A stretch of 64,000 nucleotides of DNA from Candidatus Pseudomonas phytovorans (lineage in GTDB: Bacteria > Pseudomonadota > Gammaproteobacteria > Pseudomonadales > Pseudomonadaceae), in assembly GCA_029202525.1 (NCBI GenBank), contig CP119325.1, forward strand, positions 5,120,001-5,184,000. The letters run 5' to 3'. Every line of letters begins with the position of its first letter. Within the stretch, counting starts at the first letter, position 1. The notes below the pieces were generated by a model. The model saw only the letters and a program-made list of their open reading frames with translations. It was not told where the DNA came from and did no database searches. Shown piece by piece: positions 54,280 through 63,731 of this stretch. The position numbers and the translations under genes are program-made.

Positions 54280-55299
54280 TCAGTAAAGGTTAGGCTCCAT
54301 CTCCAGCACCACGCCGAACCGTTCCAGGATATCCGCCTGGATCTGCCGGGCCAGCGCATGCATCTGCGCCCCGCTCGCCTGGCCGTAGTTGACCAGCACC
54401 AGTGACTGCAAGCGATGCACGCCCGCATCACCGTCGCGATGGCCCTTCCAGCCCGCCTGTTCGATCAACCAGCCCGCCGCCAGCTTCGCCTGGCCATCGG
54501 CCAGAGGATAAGCCACCACTGCCGGATAATGCGCACGAATACGCTCGACCTGCTCAGCCGACACCACCGGGTTCTTGAAAAAGCTCCCGGCATTGCCGAG
54601 CTCAACCGGGTCAGGCAGCTTTTCGCGGCGAATACTGCAAATAGCATCACTGATCGCCTGTGCAGTCGGTTCGGCCACGCCCTGCTCCGCCAAGCGCTGA
54701 CGCACCGGGCCATAGTCCAGATGGGCCTGCAGGGTGCGGCTCAAGGCAAAACGCACGCGCAGGATCAACCAGCGCCCGGGGTTACGCTTGAACAGGCTGT
54801 CGCGATAACCGAAGGCACATTCTGCCAAACCGAAGTCATGCAGCTCGCCCGTCTCGCGGTCCAGGGCAGTAAGGCCGGCAAACACGTCCTTGATTTCCAC
54901 CCCGTAGGCGCCCACGTTCTGCATCGGCGCGGCGCCCACGGTGCCGGGGATCAGGCTGAGGTTTTCCAGCCCGCAATAGCCCTGCGCCAGTGTCCACTGC
55001 ACAAACGCGTGCCACGGCTCACCGGCCTCGGCCTCGACCACGATGTGTTCACCCTCGTCGCTGAGCACCCGCCGACCACGGCTGGCCATGTGCAGCACCA
55101 GCGCGTAGATATCGCGGGTCAGCAGCAAGTTGCTGCCGCCACCAATGACCAATACCGACAGGCCGCGCTGCTGCGCCTGGTTCAGCGCCTGACGCACCTG
55201 CTGGTCATCCTGCGCCTGGCTGAAGTAGCGCGCCTTCACGTCGATGCCGAAGGTGTTGTACGGCTTCAGCGATACCTGCTCCTGCCACTGCACGCTCAT
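54280..55299 (-). CDS. murB: UDP-N-acetylenolpyruvoylglucosamine reductase
   Basis: The 339-residue FAD enzyme makes UDP-N-acetylmuramate. It has VLVIGGGSNLLLTRD near residue 50, the active Ser in NAGSFFKNPVV near 228, and the C-terminal VLEMEP with the catalytic Glu. The start at 55299 follows AAGGGG; the frame from 55335 is not supported. It overlaps the phosphatase gene by four bases. Confidence 0.96.
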   Translation of the reverse strand: MSVQWQEQVSLKPYNTFGIDVKARYFSQAQDDQQVRQALNQAQQRGLSVLVIGGGSNLLLTRDIYALVLHMASRGRRVLSDEGEHIVVEAEAGEPWHAFVQWTLAQGYCGLENLSLIPGTVGAAPMQNVGAYGVEIKDVFAGLTALDRETGELHDFGLAECAFGYRDSLFKRNPGRWLILRVRFALSRTLQAHLDYGPVRQRLAEQGVAEPTAQAISDAICSIRREKLPDPVELGNAGSFFKNPVVSAEQVERIRAHYPAVVAYPLADGQAKLAAGWLIEQAGWKGHRDGDAGVHRLQSLVLVNYGQASGAQMHALARQIQADILERFGVVLEMEPNLY

Positions 55300-55760
55300 A
55301 GCCGCCCCTTGATTTCCAACACCAGTGCCTGGCACGCCACCTCAACCAGGTCGAGCACCTGCTCGAAGCCGTCGGCACCGCCGTAGTAAGGGTCAGGCAC
55401 TTCATCCAGCACTGAGCCATAGCGGCGCAGGAACAGGTCGAGTTCACCCACCGCGCTGTGCGGGCGCAGGGCGCGCAGATCGCTCAGATTGCTCTCGTCC
55501 ATGGCCAGGATCAGGTCGTACTCGGCAAAATGCGCCGCCTTGACCTGCTGGGCACGCTGCGGCGAAAGGTCATAGCCACGTGCCAGCGCGGCCTTGCAGG
55601 TACGGCTGTCGGGCGCCTTGCCGACATGCCAGTCGCCGGTGCCGGCAGACGCCACCTGCACCCGGTCAGCCAGCCCCGCAGCCTGCAATTGATGGCGCAA
55701 CACGCCTTCGGCGGTGGGCGAGCGGCAGATATTGCCCAGGCAGACGAACAGGACGCGCAT
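55296..55760 (-). CDS. Low-molecular-weight protein tyrosine phosphatase
   Basis: The 154-residue protein has the P-loop VCLGNICRSPTAEG near residues 6-19 (CX5R) and the general acid Asp in VPDPYYGG near 121. GGAGG precedes the ATG. Placed between kdsB and murB as in other Pseudomonas. Function in protein dephosphorylation or polysaccharide control is inferred. Confidence 0.93.
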   Translation of the reverse strand: MRVLFVCLGNICRSPTAEGVLRHQLQAAGLADRVQVASAGTGDWHVGKAPDSRTCKAALARGYDLSPQRAQQVKAAHFAEYDLILAMDESNLSDLRALRPHSAVGELDLFLRRYGSVLDEVPDPYYGGADGFEQVLDLVEVACQALVLEIKGRL

Positions 55761-56524
55761 CAAGCCTCCAGCAAGCGCCGTACGCGCTCAAGGTCTTCAG
55801 GGGTATCAACGCCCACGGCTGGCGCCTCGATGGCGTCCTCGACATGAATGCGCACGCCGTGCCACAGGGCTCGCAACTGCTCCAGCGCTTCGGTTTGCTC
55901 AAGCCAGCATGGGCCCCAGCCAACGAAGTCCTGCAAAAAACCAACACGGTAGGCGTACATGCCGATGTGGCGGCGATACGGCACGCCTTCCGGCAGCACG
56001 TCGCGGTCCTTGGCAAAGGCATCGCGGGCCCAAGGCAGCGGCGCACGGCTGAATGTGAGGGCCAGGCCGTTCTTGTCGCTCACCACCTTGACCGCGTTGG
56101 GGTTGAACACGGTTTCCGGCTCGACGATCGGCTCGGCCAAAGTAGCGATACCCGCTTCCGGATGCGCTGCCAGGTTGGCCGCCACCTGGTCGATGATCAC
56201 TGGCGGGATCAGCGGCTCGTCGCCCTGCACGTTGACCACGATGGCGTCAGCCGGCAAGCCCAGATGCGCGGCCACTTCGGCCAGGCGGTCGGTGCCCGAT
56301 TCATGGTCGGCGCGGGTCATCAGCACTTCGGCGCCGAAAGCCTGGCAGGCCTCAAGGATACTGGCGTCATCAGTGGCAATGACCACACGGCTGGCACCGC
56401 TCTTGCGCGCCTGCTCCCAGACATGCTGCACCATCGGCTTACCGGCGATCAGCAACAACGGCTTACCGGGCAAACGCGTGGAGCGCAGCCGGGCCGGAAT
56501 CACCACGGTGAAGTCCAGGCTCAT
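55760..56524 (-). CDS. kdsB: CMP-KDO synthetase
   Basis: The 254-residue nucleotidyltransferase activates KDO for lipopolysaccharide. It has VVIPARLRSTRLPGKPLL near residue 7 and VNVQGDEPLIPP near 97. It overlaps ycaR and the phosphatase gene, so the five genes from lpxK to murB are tightly packed. Confidence 0.97.
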   Translation of the reverse strand: MSLDFTVVIPARLRSTRLPGKPLLLIAGKPMVQHVWEQARKSGASRVVIATDDASILEACQAFGAEVLMTRADHESGTDRLAEVAAHLGLPADAIVVNVQGDEPLIPPVIIDQVAANLAAHPEAGIATLAEPIVEPETVFNPNAVKVVSDKNGLALTFSRAPLPWARDAFAKDRDVLPEGVPYRRHIGMYAYRVGFLQDFVGWGPCWLEQTEALEQLRALWHGVRIHVEDAIEAPAVGVDTPEDLERVRRLLEA

Positions 56525-56706
56525 TTGTCCAGGCGCTCGTCGTCAGTCAGGGTGCGCGCTTCGCTTTCCAGCATGACCGGAATACCGTCGCGGATCGGGT
56601 AGGCCAGGCCGGCGCCCTTGCTGATCAGCTCGGTCTTGTCGGCGCTGAGCTTGAGCGGGCCCTTGGTGATCGGGCAGGCCAGGATATCGAGCAGTTTGGT
56701 GTCCAT
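56521..56706 (-). CDS. ycaR: Trm112/YcaR-family small protein
   Basis: The 61-residue protein reads LLDILACPITKGPL and AYPIRDGIPVMLESEAR, the YcaR pattern. Only the first Cys of the usual CPxC is present (CPIT), so zinc binding is probably lost. It lies between lpxK and kdsB as in enteric bacteria. Confidence 0.92.
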   Translation of the reverse strand: MDTKLLDILACPITKGPLKLSADKTELISKGAGLAYPIRDGIPVMLESEARTLTDDERLDK

Positions 56707-56750
56707 TGGAGGCTTCCTTTAGGCCGGGTGGCCGGAAATTGAAAACGGGC

Positions 56751-57752
56751 TCAGGGCTTGTGCAGCAGGCGCTGCAACTGGCTGTCGAACCAGGCACTGA
56801 AAGCCGGTGTGGGCTGCGCCTCGACGGCCAGGTACCACCAGTCGTCAGCGGCGAAGGCCCGGCATTTCACCGCGTCCTTCTCGGTCATCACCAGCGGCAG
56901 CGGCGGGTTGAAGGCCAGGCTCTGGGCGCTGAACTGTGCATGATCGGCGAAGGGATGCGGCACCGGCTGCCAGTTTAGCCCCAGCAGGGTATTGAAGAAA
57001 CGTTGCGGGTTACCGATACCGGCCACCGCGTGCAGGCGCTGACCTGCGGGAAAATGGTCGAGGGCGCGACGCTCGCCGCTGCGCAGGTTGACGAGCACGG
57101 ACGGCTGCAGGCAGAAGCCAAAACCATCGGTGCGATCGGCACTGGCACCATTGAACAGCACCGCGTCGGCGCCCTGCAGGCGTTCGGCGGGCTCGCGCAA
57201 AGGGCCGGCCGGCAGGCAGCGGCCATTGCCCAGACCGCGGGCGGCGTCGATCAGTACCAGCTCCAGGTCACGGGCCAGGCGATAGTGCTGCATGCCGTCG
57301 TCGCACAGGATCAGGTCGAGCGGTTCGCTGGCCAGCAACGCCTGCACGGCGCGGGAGCGGTCGGGATCGATCATCAGCGGCACACCGGTACGCTGCACGA
57401 TCAGCAGCGGTTCATCGCCCGCCTGATCGGCCGGCTGGTCAGCCTGCACCCGCCAAGGCAGCTGTGGCGGCTTGGCACCATAGCCACGGCTGACCACGCC
57501 CACTTTCAGCCCTTGTTGGCGGCAGTGTTCGATCAGCCAGAGGATCATCGGCGTCTTGCCGGTGCCGCCGACCGTGATGTTGCCCACCACGATAACCGGC
57601 ACCGGCGCCCGGTAGCTGGCGCTTTCGCCACTGAGAAAGCGTGCCCGCTTACGCGTGACCACCCGGCGGTACAGCGCCTCCAGCGGGCGCAGCAGTGCCA
57701 ATGCCGGGTGCCCGGCGTACCAGGCGGCAAGCAAACGGTCGGCGAAACCCAT
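56751..57752 (-). CDS. lpxK: Tetraacyldisaccharide 4'-kinase
   Basis: The 333-residue lipid A kinase has the P-loop VVGNITVGGTGKTPMILWL near residues 54-72 and LCDDGMQHYRLARDLELVLID near 152. It phosphorylates the lipid A disaccharide at the inner membrane. Its ATG overlaps the exbD stop (TGATG). Confidence 0.96.
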   Translation of the reverse strand: MGFADRLLAAWYAGHPALALLRPLEALYRRVVTRKRARFLSGESASYRAPVPVIVVGNITVGGTGKTPMILWLIEHCRQQGLKVGVVSRGYGAKPPQLPWRVQADQPADQAGDEPLLIVQRTGVPLMIDPDRSRAVQALLASEPLDLILCDDGMQHYRLARDLELVLIDAARGLGNGRCLPAGPLREPAERLQGADAVLFNGASADRTDGFGFCLQPSVLVNLRSGERRALDHFPAGQRLHAVAGIGNPQRFFNTLLGLNWQPVPHPFADHAQFSAQSLAFNPPLPLVMTEKDAVKCRAFAADDWWYLAVEAQPTPAFSAWFDSQLQRLLHKP

Positions 57753-58186
57753 CAAGGCGTGCCCTGGGCCGCCTCGACGGTGGTCATGCGCAGCTGGCTG
57801 AAGCCGAGCTTGCCGGCGGCATCCATTGCGGTAACCACAGCCTGGTGCGGGGTCTTGCCGTCAGCGCTGATGGCCAACGGCAGCTTGTTGTCACCGCCCG
57901 ACTCGCGCTCGATGGCCTCGCTCAAGGTGGCCAGGTCGCTCTTGGGCAACAGATGGTTGTTCACCGAATACACGCCTTCGGCGCTGATGGTGATTTCCAC
58001 CAGCTTGCCCTCGTCGGCCGGCGCCTGCCCCGCGCTGGCGGCTTCAGGCAGCTCGACGCGTAGCTGGGTCTCGCGGGTAAAGGTGGTGGTGACCACGAAG
58101 AACAGCAGCAGCACGAACACCACGTCGATCAGCGACGCCAGGTTGATGTCGACGTTCTCGCGCTGGCGATTGCGCCGGAACTTCAC
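57752..58186 (-). CDS. exbD: ExbD/TolR-family biopolymer transporter
   Basis: The 144-residue protein has a short basic N-terminus (MKFRRNRQREN), one transmembrane segment with the conserved Asp (NLASLIDVVFVLLLFFVV) and a periplasmic domain. It pairs with ExbB at 58183-58818 to use proton motive force. This copy next to lpxK is the second exb pair usual in Pseudomonas; its outer-membrane partner is not known from sequence. Confidence 0.93.
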   Translation of the reverse strand: MKFRRNRQRENVDINLASLIDVVFVLLLFFVVTTTFTRETQLRVELPEAASAGQAPADEGKLVEITISAEGVYSVNNHLLPKSDLATLSEAIERESGGDNKLPLAISADGKTPHQAVVTAMDAAGKLGFSQLRMTTVEAAQGTP

Positions 58187-58818
58187 GCCTTGCCTCCGGC
58201 CACTTCCACTTCACGGTCGCCCTGGATCACTTCCACCAGCTTGATCGCCTCTTGTTCCATCCCCACCACCAGTTCATCGATGCGGCGCAGCAGGAAACGG
58301 TGGAAGAACACCGCCGGAATACCGACCATCAGGCCGGCTGCTGTGGTAACCAGCGCCTTGGAAATACCACCGGCCAGCACCGCAGCGTTGGTGGTCATCT
58401 GCGAGCCCATGAAGGCACTGAAGATGTCGATCATGCCCAGTACGGTACCCAGCAGGCCCAGTAGCGGGGCCATGGCAGCGATGGTGCCGAGGGTACCGAT
58501 GTAGCGCTCCAGTTCGTGGATGACGCGCGAGGCGGCTTCCTCGATGCACTCTTTCATGATTTCGCGACCGTGACGCGAGTTGGCCAGGCCTGCGGCGAGG
58601 ATTTCGCCCAGCGGCGAATCGGCGCGCAGGGCCTTGAGCTTGTCACTGGTCAGTTGCTTGTCCTTGATCCACATCCAGACCTGGCCCAGCAGGTGCGGCG
58701 GGGTGACGCGACTGGCGCGCAGGGTCCACAGGCGCTCGACGACGATAGCCATGGCGGCGATGGAACTCAGAATGATCGGCAGCATCATCCAGCCACCGGA
58801 CTTGACCAATTCCCACAC
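58183..58818 (-). CDS. exbB: ExbB/TolQ-family proton channel
   Basis: The 211-residue protein has three transmembrane segments, with GTLGTIAAMAPLLGLLGTVLGMIDIF near the centre and GISKALVTTAAGLMVGIPAVFFHRFL near residue 165, the MotA/TolQ/ExbB signature. The GTG start at 58818 follows AAGGGG and matches the family N-terminus (WELVKSGGWMMLP). It overlaps exbD by four bases. Confidence 0.94.
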   Translation of the reverse strand: MWELVKSGGWMMLPIILSSIAAMAIVVERLWTLRASRVTPPHLLGQVWMWIKDKQLTSDKLKALRADSPLGEILAAGLANSRHGREIMKECIEEAASRVIHELERYIGTLGTIAAMAPLLGLLGTVLGMIDIFSAFMGSQMTTNAAVLAGGISKALVTTAAGLMVGIPAVFFHRFLLRRIDELVVGMEQEAIKLVEVIQGDREVEVAGGKA

Positions 58819-58913
58819 AGTAAACGCCCCTTCGGAAAAAGGCCGCCACTCTACCATAGGCGCGCCCAGGGCTCATCTGCCGGAGGTCAGGGAATTGGCC
58901 TGCAACCTGCGCC

Positions 58914-59007
58914 GGCCCTTTCGCGGGCTCGCCCGCTCCCACAGGTACTGCACCGACCTCAGGTTCAGTGCAATACCTGTGGGAGCGGGCGAGCCCGCGA
59001 AAGGGCC
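58914..59007. repeat. BIME: two REP units as a 34-bp perfect inverted repeat
   Basis: Arms at 58914-58947 and 58974-59007 are exact inverses over 34 bp (starting GGCCCTTTCGCGGG). The 26-bp spacer is itself partly palindromic (TGCAC and GTGCA). It lies between the exbB promoter region and the comEC stop. Typical of P. putida REP pairs. Confidence 0.88.
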
Positions 59008-59010
59008 AGG

Positions 59011-61227
59011 TCAGCCACCCACAACATCACGCCAGAACCGCCGCTGTCCGCGCACACTTTCAATCTCTCCCTGCCCGCCCAGCATCAACCGCAGTGCGCC
59101 CTCCACAGCCGTGTCATGCATCTTCACCCCATGCCGACGATAGCGCTCGACCACCTGCGCATGCGGGTGCCCGAAGCTATTGTTGCGCCCACGCGAGATC
59201 AGCACCCCGCGCGGCGCCGTGGCGCGAATGAACGCCTCGGTGGACGAACTGCGGCTGCCATGGTGCGGTGACTGCAGCCAGTCGACGCGAGGGGAATCGT
59301 TTGCCGCCAGCCAGGCCCGTTCGGCCCCGGCTTCAATATCACCCGCCAACAGCAACCGCTCACCCTGCGCCTCGACCAGCAGCACACAGGAGCGGTCATT
59401 GCTGCTCCGACCACCCGCCCAGCGCCACAGCGAAAAACGCACGCCATCCCATTCCCATTGCTCGCCGCTGGCACAATGTTGCAGCTCGACATCGTCCAGT
59501 GCTTCGCCACCGATCACCCGACCGATTGGCAAACCACGCTGTATGGCCGCAGCACCGCCGGCATGATCAGCATGGGCATGACTGACCAGCAGCAGATCCA
59601 GGCTAGCCACGCCCAGTTTACGCAAGGTCGGCAGCACCACCCGCTCACCAAGGTCGCTTTCGCCCCTGGCCGGCCCGGCGTCGTACAGCAGGTTGTGATG
59701 CCGTGTGCGCAACAGCACCGCCAAGCCTTGGCCGACATCCAGCTGCCAGACCTCGACCTGCCCGAACGGCACCGTCTCCCGGGGGACCCAAAGGGCCAGC
59801 AGCATCACCCCACCCAATCCTCGCAGCGGCACGCCACGGGGCAGCAGCACCAGCAATGCGCCCAGGCAGACCAGCAACCATGCCCATAATGGCAAGGCCG
59901 CCGGCACCCACGCCGGCCGTTGCTGAGCCACCAGCGCCAGCCCGCGGAACAGCACATCCAACAACCCGCCTGCCAGCCACAACAACAGCTCCCCTGCCCC
60001 ACCCAGCGGCAGCAGCAAGGTACCCAGCAGTGCCAACGGCAACACTGCCAGGCTGATCCACGGCACCGCCACCAGGTTGGCCAGCGGCGCAGTCAGGCTC
60101 ACAGGCAAACCCACGGCCAGCAGCACCGGCAGCAAACCGATGGCAATCACCCATTGCGCGCGCGTCCAGGCTTGCCAGGGCCGCCACCCACCCAAGCGGG
60201 CACTGAAACAATAGATAAGCGTGGCCACGGCGCCAAACGATAGCCAGAAGCCGGGGAGCAATGCCGCTAGCGGCTCGACCAGCAACACGGTAACCAGCGC
60301 CAACAGCAACGGTAGAAAAGCCCCAAGATGACGAAAACGCAGGCGCCACAGCAGCACCACCGCCAGCATCAGGCAGGCGCGCTGCACCGGCACACCCGCA
60401 CCAGCCAGCCAGCCATAGGCCAGCGCCGCCGCCATGGCCAGGCCACACGCCCAAGGCAGCCACGGCAACCGGGCGGGCCACAGCCCCCAACGCGCCAGCC
60501 CGGCTACCAGGCCATACAGCAAACCGGCCACCAGGCCGATGTGTTGCCCGGAAATCACCAGCAGGTGCACCGTGCCGGTGGCCTGTAACACCTGCCAGTC
60601 CTCCCGAGCCAGGCCCGCGCCGTCGCCAAGCACGAGCGCTACCAACGCCGCCTGCCGGCCATTGGCCTCGACCGCCAGCAGGCGCTGGCGCAGCGTGTCG
60701 CGCCAACCACCGTCTACAGGTGCCAGCAACTGCCCACTCTTGACCGTACCGGTAGCGCCGATGCGACGCGCCAGCAACTGCGCCTCTCTGTCTGGCCCAT
60801 ACGGGTTGAGCAGCCCGCCCGGCCGCTGCAAGGTCACGGCCAGCCGCCACTGCTCACCGGCCCGCAGCGGCGGCCCGTCGAACCAGCTCAGTTGCAGGCG
60901 TTGTGGCAACTCGGCGCGGCGCGAGTGCGCTGCCTCCAACTCGAAGCGCACACCTTGTGCAGTTCGGGCCGGCAAGCCGACCACCCGCCCCTCCAGCCAC
61001 AACGTGCGGCCATCAAGTGCGGGAGCAAGGCGATCATCCAGCGCCCCTTGTGCAGACCAGCACGCCCAGCACAAACCCAGCAGAAGAATGCCCAGCGGCC
61101 ACACTCGGGTAAACAGGCTGCCGACGGCGCAGCCCGCCAGCAGTAGCAGCCATCCGACCGATGGCAATGTGGGGAGAAAACCCAGGCACAACAGCCCAAG
61201 TGCGAGCGCAAACATCCCTGTGCGCAT
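59011..61227 (-). CDS. comEC: ComEC/Rec2 DNA uptake channel
   Basis: The 738-residue polytopic membrane protein starts MRTGMFALALGLLCLGFLP. It has a DUF4131 N-terminal domain, the competence channel with about ten helices (TGTVHLLVISGQHIGLVAGL near residue 230) and a C-terminal metallo-beta-lactamase-like domain with LLVSHAHADHAGGAAAI near 550. It would import single-stranded DNA. The start at 61227 follows GGAG. Confidence 0.93.
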   Translation of the reverse strand: MRTGMFALALGLLCLGFLPTLPSVGWLLLLAGCAVGSLFTRVWPLGILLLGLCWACWSAQGALDDRLAPALDGRTLWLEGRVVGLPARTAQGVRFELEAAHSRRAELPQRLQLSWFDGPPLRAGEQWRLAVTLQRPGGLLNPYGPDREAQLLARRIGATGTVKSGQLLAPVDGGWRDTLRQRLLAVEANGRQAALVALVLGDGAGLAREDWQVLQATGTVHLLVISGQHIGLVAGLLYGLVAGLARWGLWPARLPWLPWACGLAMAAALAYGWLAGAGVPVQRACLMLAVVLLWRLRFRHLGAFLPLLLALVTVLLVEPLAALLPGFWLSFGAVATLIYCFSARLGGWRPWQAWTRAQWVIAIGLLPVLLAVGLPVSLTAPLANLVAVPWISLAVLPLALLGTLLLPLGGAGELLLWLAGGLLDVLFRGLALVAQQRPAWVPAALPLWAWLLVCLGALLVLLPRGVPLRGLGGVMLLALWVPRETVPFGQVEVWQLDVGQGLAVLLRTRHHNLLYDAGPARGESDLGERVVLPTLRKLGVASLDLLLVSHAHADHAGGAAAIQRGLPIGRVIGGEALDDVELQHCASGEQWEWDGVRFSLWRWAGGRSSNDRSCVLLVEAQGERLLLAGDIEAGAERAWLAANDSPRVDWLQSPHHGSRSSSTEAFIRATAPRGVLISRGRNNSFGHPHAQVVERYRRHGVKMHDTAVEGALRLMLGGQGEIESVRGQRRFWRDVVGG

Positions 61228-61369
61228 GAGGTAGAGCTCCAGAAGCAAAAACACCTTCTGAGGCATAGCCCAATTACCGGCAAACCTTGCTCAATAATTG
61301 TCACAAACTCTAAACGAGGCTGAACGGGAATCAGGGCATACTGCCCGGATCAACGCTCCGGGAGCCTAC

Positions 61370-61996
61370 ATGCCGCGCCGACTTTTCAAACGCTACATGC
61401 CGGACCCGACCAGCATTCGGGAACACAAGTCCTTACGCTTTTTCGGCAAGTTGCTGCACGACCCGAACCTCTGGCATCTGAACCGCCATTCGGTGGCACG
61501 GGCCATGGGCGTGGGCCTGTTCGCGGCACTGATCCCCATCCCCATGCAGATGCTGCTGGCGGCGGCGCTGGCGATTCCGGTACGTGGCAACCTGCCGATT
61601 GCCGTGAGCCTGGTGTGGCTGACCAACCCGCTGACCATGCCGCCGGTGTTCTTCGTCACCTACATGACCGGGGCGTGGCTGATGCAGGTTCCACCGCGCA
61701 CCCTGCCTGACGAATTGACCTTCGAATGGATCACCGACCAGCTGGCGACAGTCTGGCAGCCGTTCTTGCTAGGCTCGGTGGTATGCGGGGTGGTGTTGGG
61801 CGTGGCCGCCTACTTCACCACCCTGCTGTACTGGCGCTGGTGGATCGGCCGGCAGTGGCGCCGGCGCAAGCTCCGTTGCTTATGCACGCATGCCGCGGCC
61901 GCTGACCAGCAGCCGGACGCACAGCGTGTAGAGCACCGCAGTGGCGACCAGCATGAAGGTAATCGCCGTGCCAATGCTGATATCCGACACCCCTAG
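61370..61996 (+). CDS. DUF2062 membrane protein
   Basis: The start at 61370 follows GGGAG and gives a 208-residue frame. Residues 1-165 match DUF2062 (MPRRLFKRYMPDPTSIREHKS, then ARAMGVGLFAALIPIPMQML and WLTNPLTMPPVFFVTYM). After WRRRK near 168 the frame continues for about 40 residues with no family match and overlaps the opposite-strand yadH gene by 117 bp. The true end may be earlier, or there may be a frameshift near 61870. Confidence 0.8.
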   Translation: MPRRLFKRYMPDPTSIREHKSLRFFGKLLHDPNLWHLNRHSVARAMGVGLFAALIPIPMQMLLAAALAIPVRGNLPIAVSLVWLTNPLTMPPVFFVTYMTGAWLMQVPPRTLPDELTFEWITDQLATVWQPFLLGSVVCGVVLGVAAYFTTLLYWRWWIGRQWRRRKLRCLCTHAAAADQQPDAQRVEHRSGDQHEGNRRANADIRHP

Positions 61997-62659
61997 GATG
62001 CCGTAGCGGAACGAGTTGACCATGTGCAGCACCGGGTTGGCCAGCGACACGGTCTGCCAGAATGGCGGCAGCAGGTTGATCGAGTAGAACACCCCGCCCA
62101 GGTAGGTCAGCGGTGTCAGCACGAAGGTCGGGATGATCGAAATGTCATCGAAGTTGCGCGCAAATACCGCGTTGACGAAGCCCAGCAGCGAGAAGATGGT
62201 AGCCGTCAGCAGCACCACGACCACGGTCACGCCCAGGTGATGCACCTGCAGGTCTGTGAAGAACATCGACAGGATGGTCACGATCACCCCCACCGCCAAA
62301 CCGCGCAGCACGCCACCCAGCACATAACCGACAAGGATGGTGTGCGGCGAGACCGGCGACACCATCAGCTCTTCGATGGAACGCTGGAATTTGCTGCCGA
62401 AGAAGCTCGACACCACGTTGCCGTACGAGTTGGTGATCACCGACATCATGATCAGCCCCGGCACGATGTACTGCATGTAGGTGAAGCCACCCATGTCGCC
62501 GATCTGCCGGCCGATCAGGTTACCGAAGATGACGAAGTACAACACCATGGTGATCGCCGGCGGCAGCAGGGTCTGCGGCCAGATGCGCAGAAAGCGCCGT
62601 ACTTCGCGGTAGACGATGGTATTCAGGGCGACCCAGTTGGTGCGCAGTTCCACACTCAT
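61880..62659 (-). CDS. yadH: ABC-2 transporter permease (YadH-like)
   Basis: The 259-residue protein has about six membrane segments and is closely like E. coli YadH: RRFLRIWPQTLLPPAITMVLYF, IFGNLIGRQIGDMGGFTYMQ, FQRSIEELMVSPV and LTPLTYLGGVFYSINLLPPFWQ. With the ATPase at 62656-63588 it makes an ABC-2 type exporter; the substrate is unknown. The start overlaps the ATPase stop by four bases. Confidence 0.93.
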   Translation of the reverse strand: MSVELRTNWVALNTIVYREVRRFLRIWPQTLLPPAITMVLYFVIFGNLIGRQIGDMGGFTYMQYIVPGLIMMSVITNSYGNVVSSFFGSKFQRSIEELMVSPVSPHTILVGYVLGGVLRGLAVGVIVTILSMFFTDLQVHHLGVTVVVVLLTATIFSLLGFVNAVFARNFDDISIIPTFVLTPLTYLGGVFYSINLLPPFWQTVSLANPVLHMVNSFRYGILGVSDISIGTAITFMLVATAVLYTLCVRLLVSGRGMRA

Positions 62660-63588
62660 ACGGCCACCTTCGACAGGTTTTTTTCCACCAGGGACACGAA
62701 CAGCTCCTCGAGTCGGTTGGTCTTGTTGCGCAGGCTCTGCACCTCAATGTTCTGCAGCGCCAGCTGGCCGAACAGCGCGGTAATACCGATGTCCTTTTCC
62801 ACTTGCACCTCAAGGGTGTGCGGGGTGAGCAACCGGCACGGATAGCCTTGCAGCACCGGCGCGCTGGCCAGGTCCTGCTTGATGTCGAGCACGAAGGTTT
62901 CTACATGCAGTTTGCCCAGCAGCTGACGCATGCTGGTGTTCTCGACAATGGTGCCGTGGTCGATGATGCCGATGTTACGGCACAGCTGCTCAGCCTCTTC
63001 CAGGTAGTGGGTGGTGAGGATGATGGTGATGCCCTTCTGGTTCAGCTCGGTGAGGAAACTCCACATCGAGCGGCGCAGCTCGATGTCCACACCGGCGGTG
63101 GGTTCGTCGAGGATCAGCAGGCGTGGTTCGTGAATCAGGGCGCGGGCAATCATCAGGCGACGCTTCATGCCACCGGACAGCGACCGCGACGGCACGTCGC
63201 GCTTGTCCCACAACCCCAGTTGGGTCAGGTACTGCTCGGCGCGCTCCTTGGCCAGCTTGGGCGGGATACCGTAGTAGCCAGCCTGGGTCACGACAATGTC
63301 GAAGGTTTTCTCGAACTGGTTGAAGTTGAACTCCTGCGGCACCACGCCCAGGCAGCGCTTGAGCGCCGAAGGCTCGCGGTCCAGGTCATGGCCAAACACG
63401 TTGACCGTGCCGCTGGTCTTGTTTACCAGGGTAGAGAGGATACCGATGGTGGTGGACTTGCCGGCGCCATTGGGGCCGAGCAAGGCGAAGAAGTCGCCTT
63501 CGGCAACGTCCAGATCGATCCCTTTGAGGGCCTGGAAGCCATTGCCGTAGGTTTTGGTCAGCTGTCGAATGGACAGGGCAGAACTCAT
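62656..63588 (-). CDS. yadG: ABC transporter ATPase (YadG-like)
   Basis: The 310-residue ATPase has Walker A LLGPNGAGKSTTIGIL near residues 36-51, the signature SLSGGMKRRLMIARAL near 137, and Walker B RLLILDEPTAGVD near 157, with TTHYLEEAEQL after. It is co-transcribed with the permease gene. Confidence 0.94.
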   Translation of the reverse strand: MSSALSIRQLTKTYGNGFQALKGIDLDVAEGDFFALLGPNGAGKSTTIGILSTLVNKTSGTVNVFGHDLDREPSALKRCLGVVPQEFNFNQFEKTFDIVVTQAGYYGIPPKLAKERAEQYLTQLGLWDKRDVPSRSLSGGMKRRLMIARALIHEPRLLILDEPTAGVDIELRRSMWSFLTELNQKGITIILTTHYLEEAEQLCRNIGIIDHGTIVENTSMRQLLGKLHVETFVLDIKQDLASAPVLQGYPCRLLTPHTLEVQVEKDIGITALFGQLALQNIEVQSLRNKTNRLEELFVSLVEKNLSKVAV

Positions 63589-63731
63589 AGCGGGTCACGT
63601 ACCGAGTGAAAAGGTCAGGACACGCCAGGGCAGATCACTGGCGCAGTGAGTGCGGCCATGGTGCAAGGCTGGGCCGCACAAGTACAGTCATGTGTATTGA
63701 TAATGACTATCGAAGTAGCCGTGGTGTTCGA

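Noticed and set aside
63697..63712. Possible Fur box upstream of yadG (TTGATAATGACTATCG)
   Set aside because: It matches only part of the 19-bp consensus and is not symmetrical, and neither neighbour is an iron gene.
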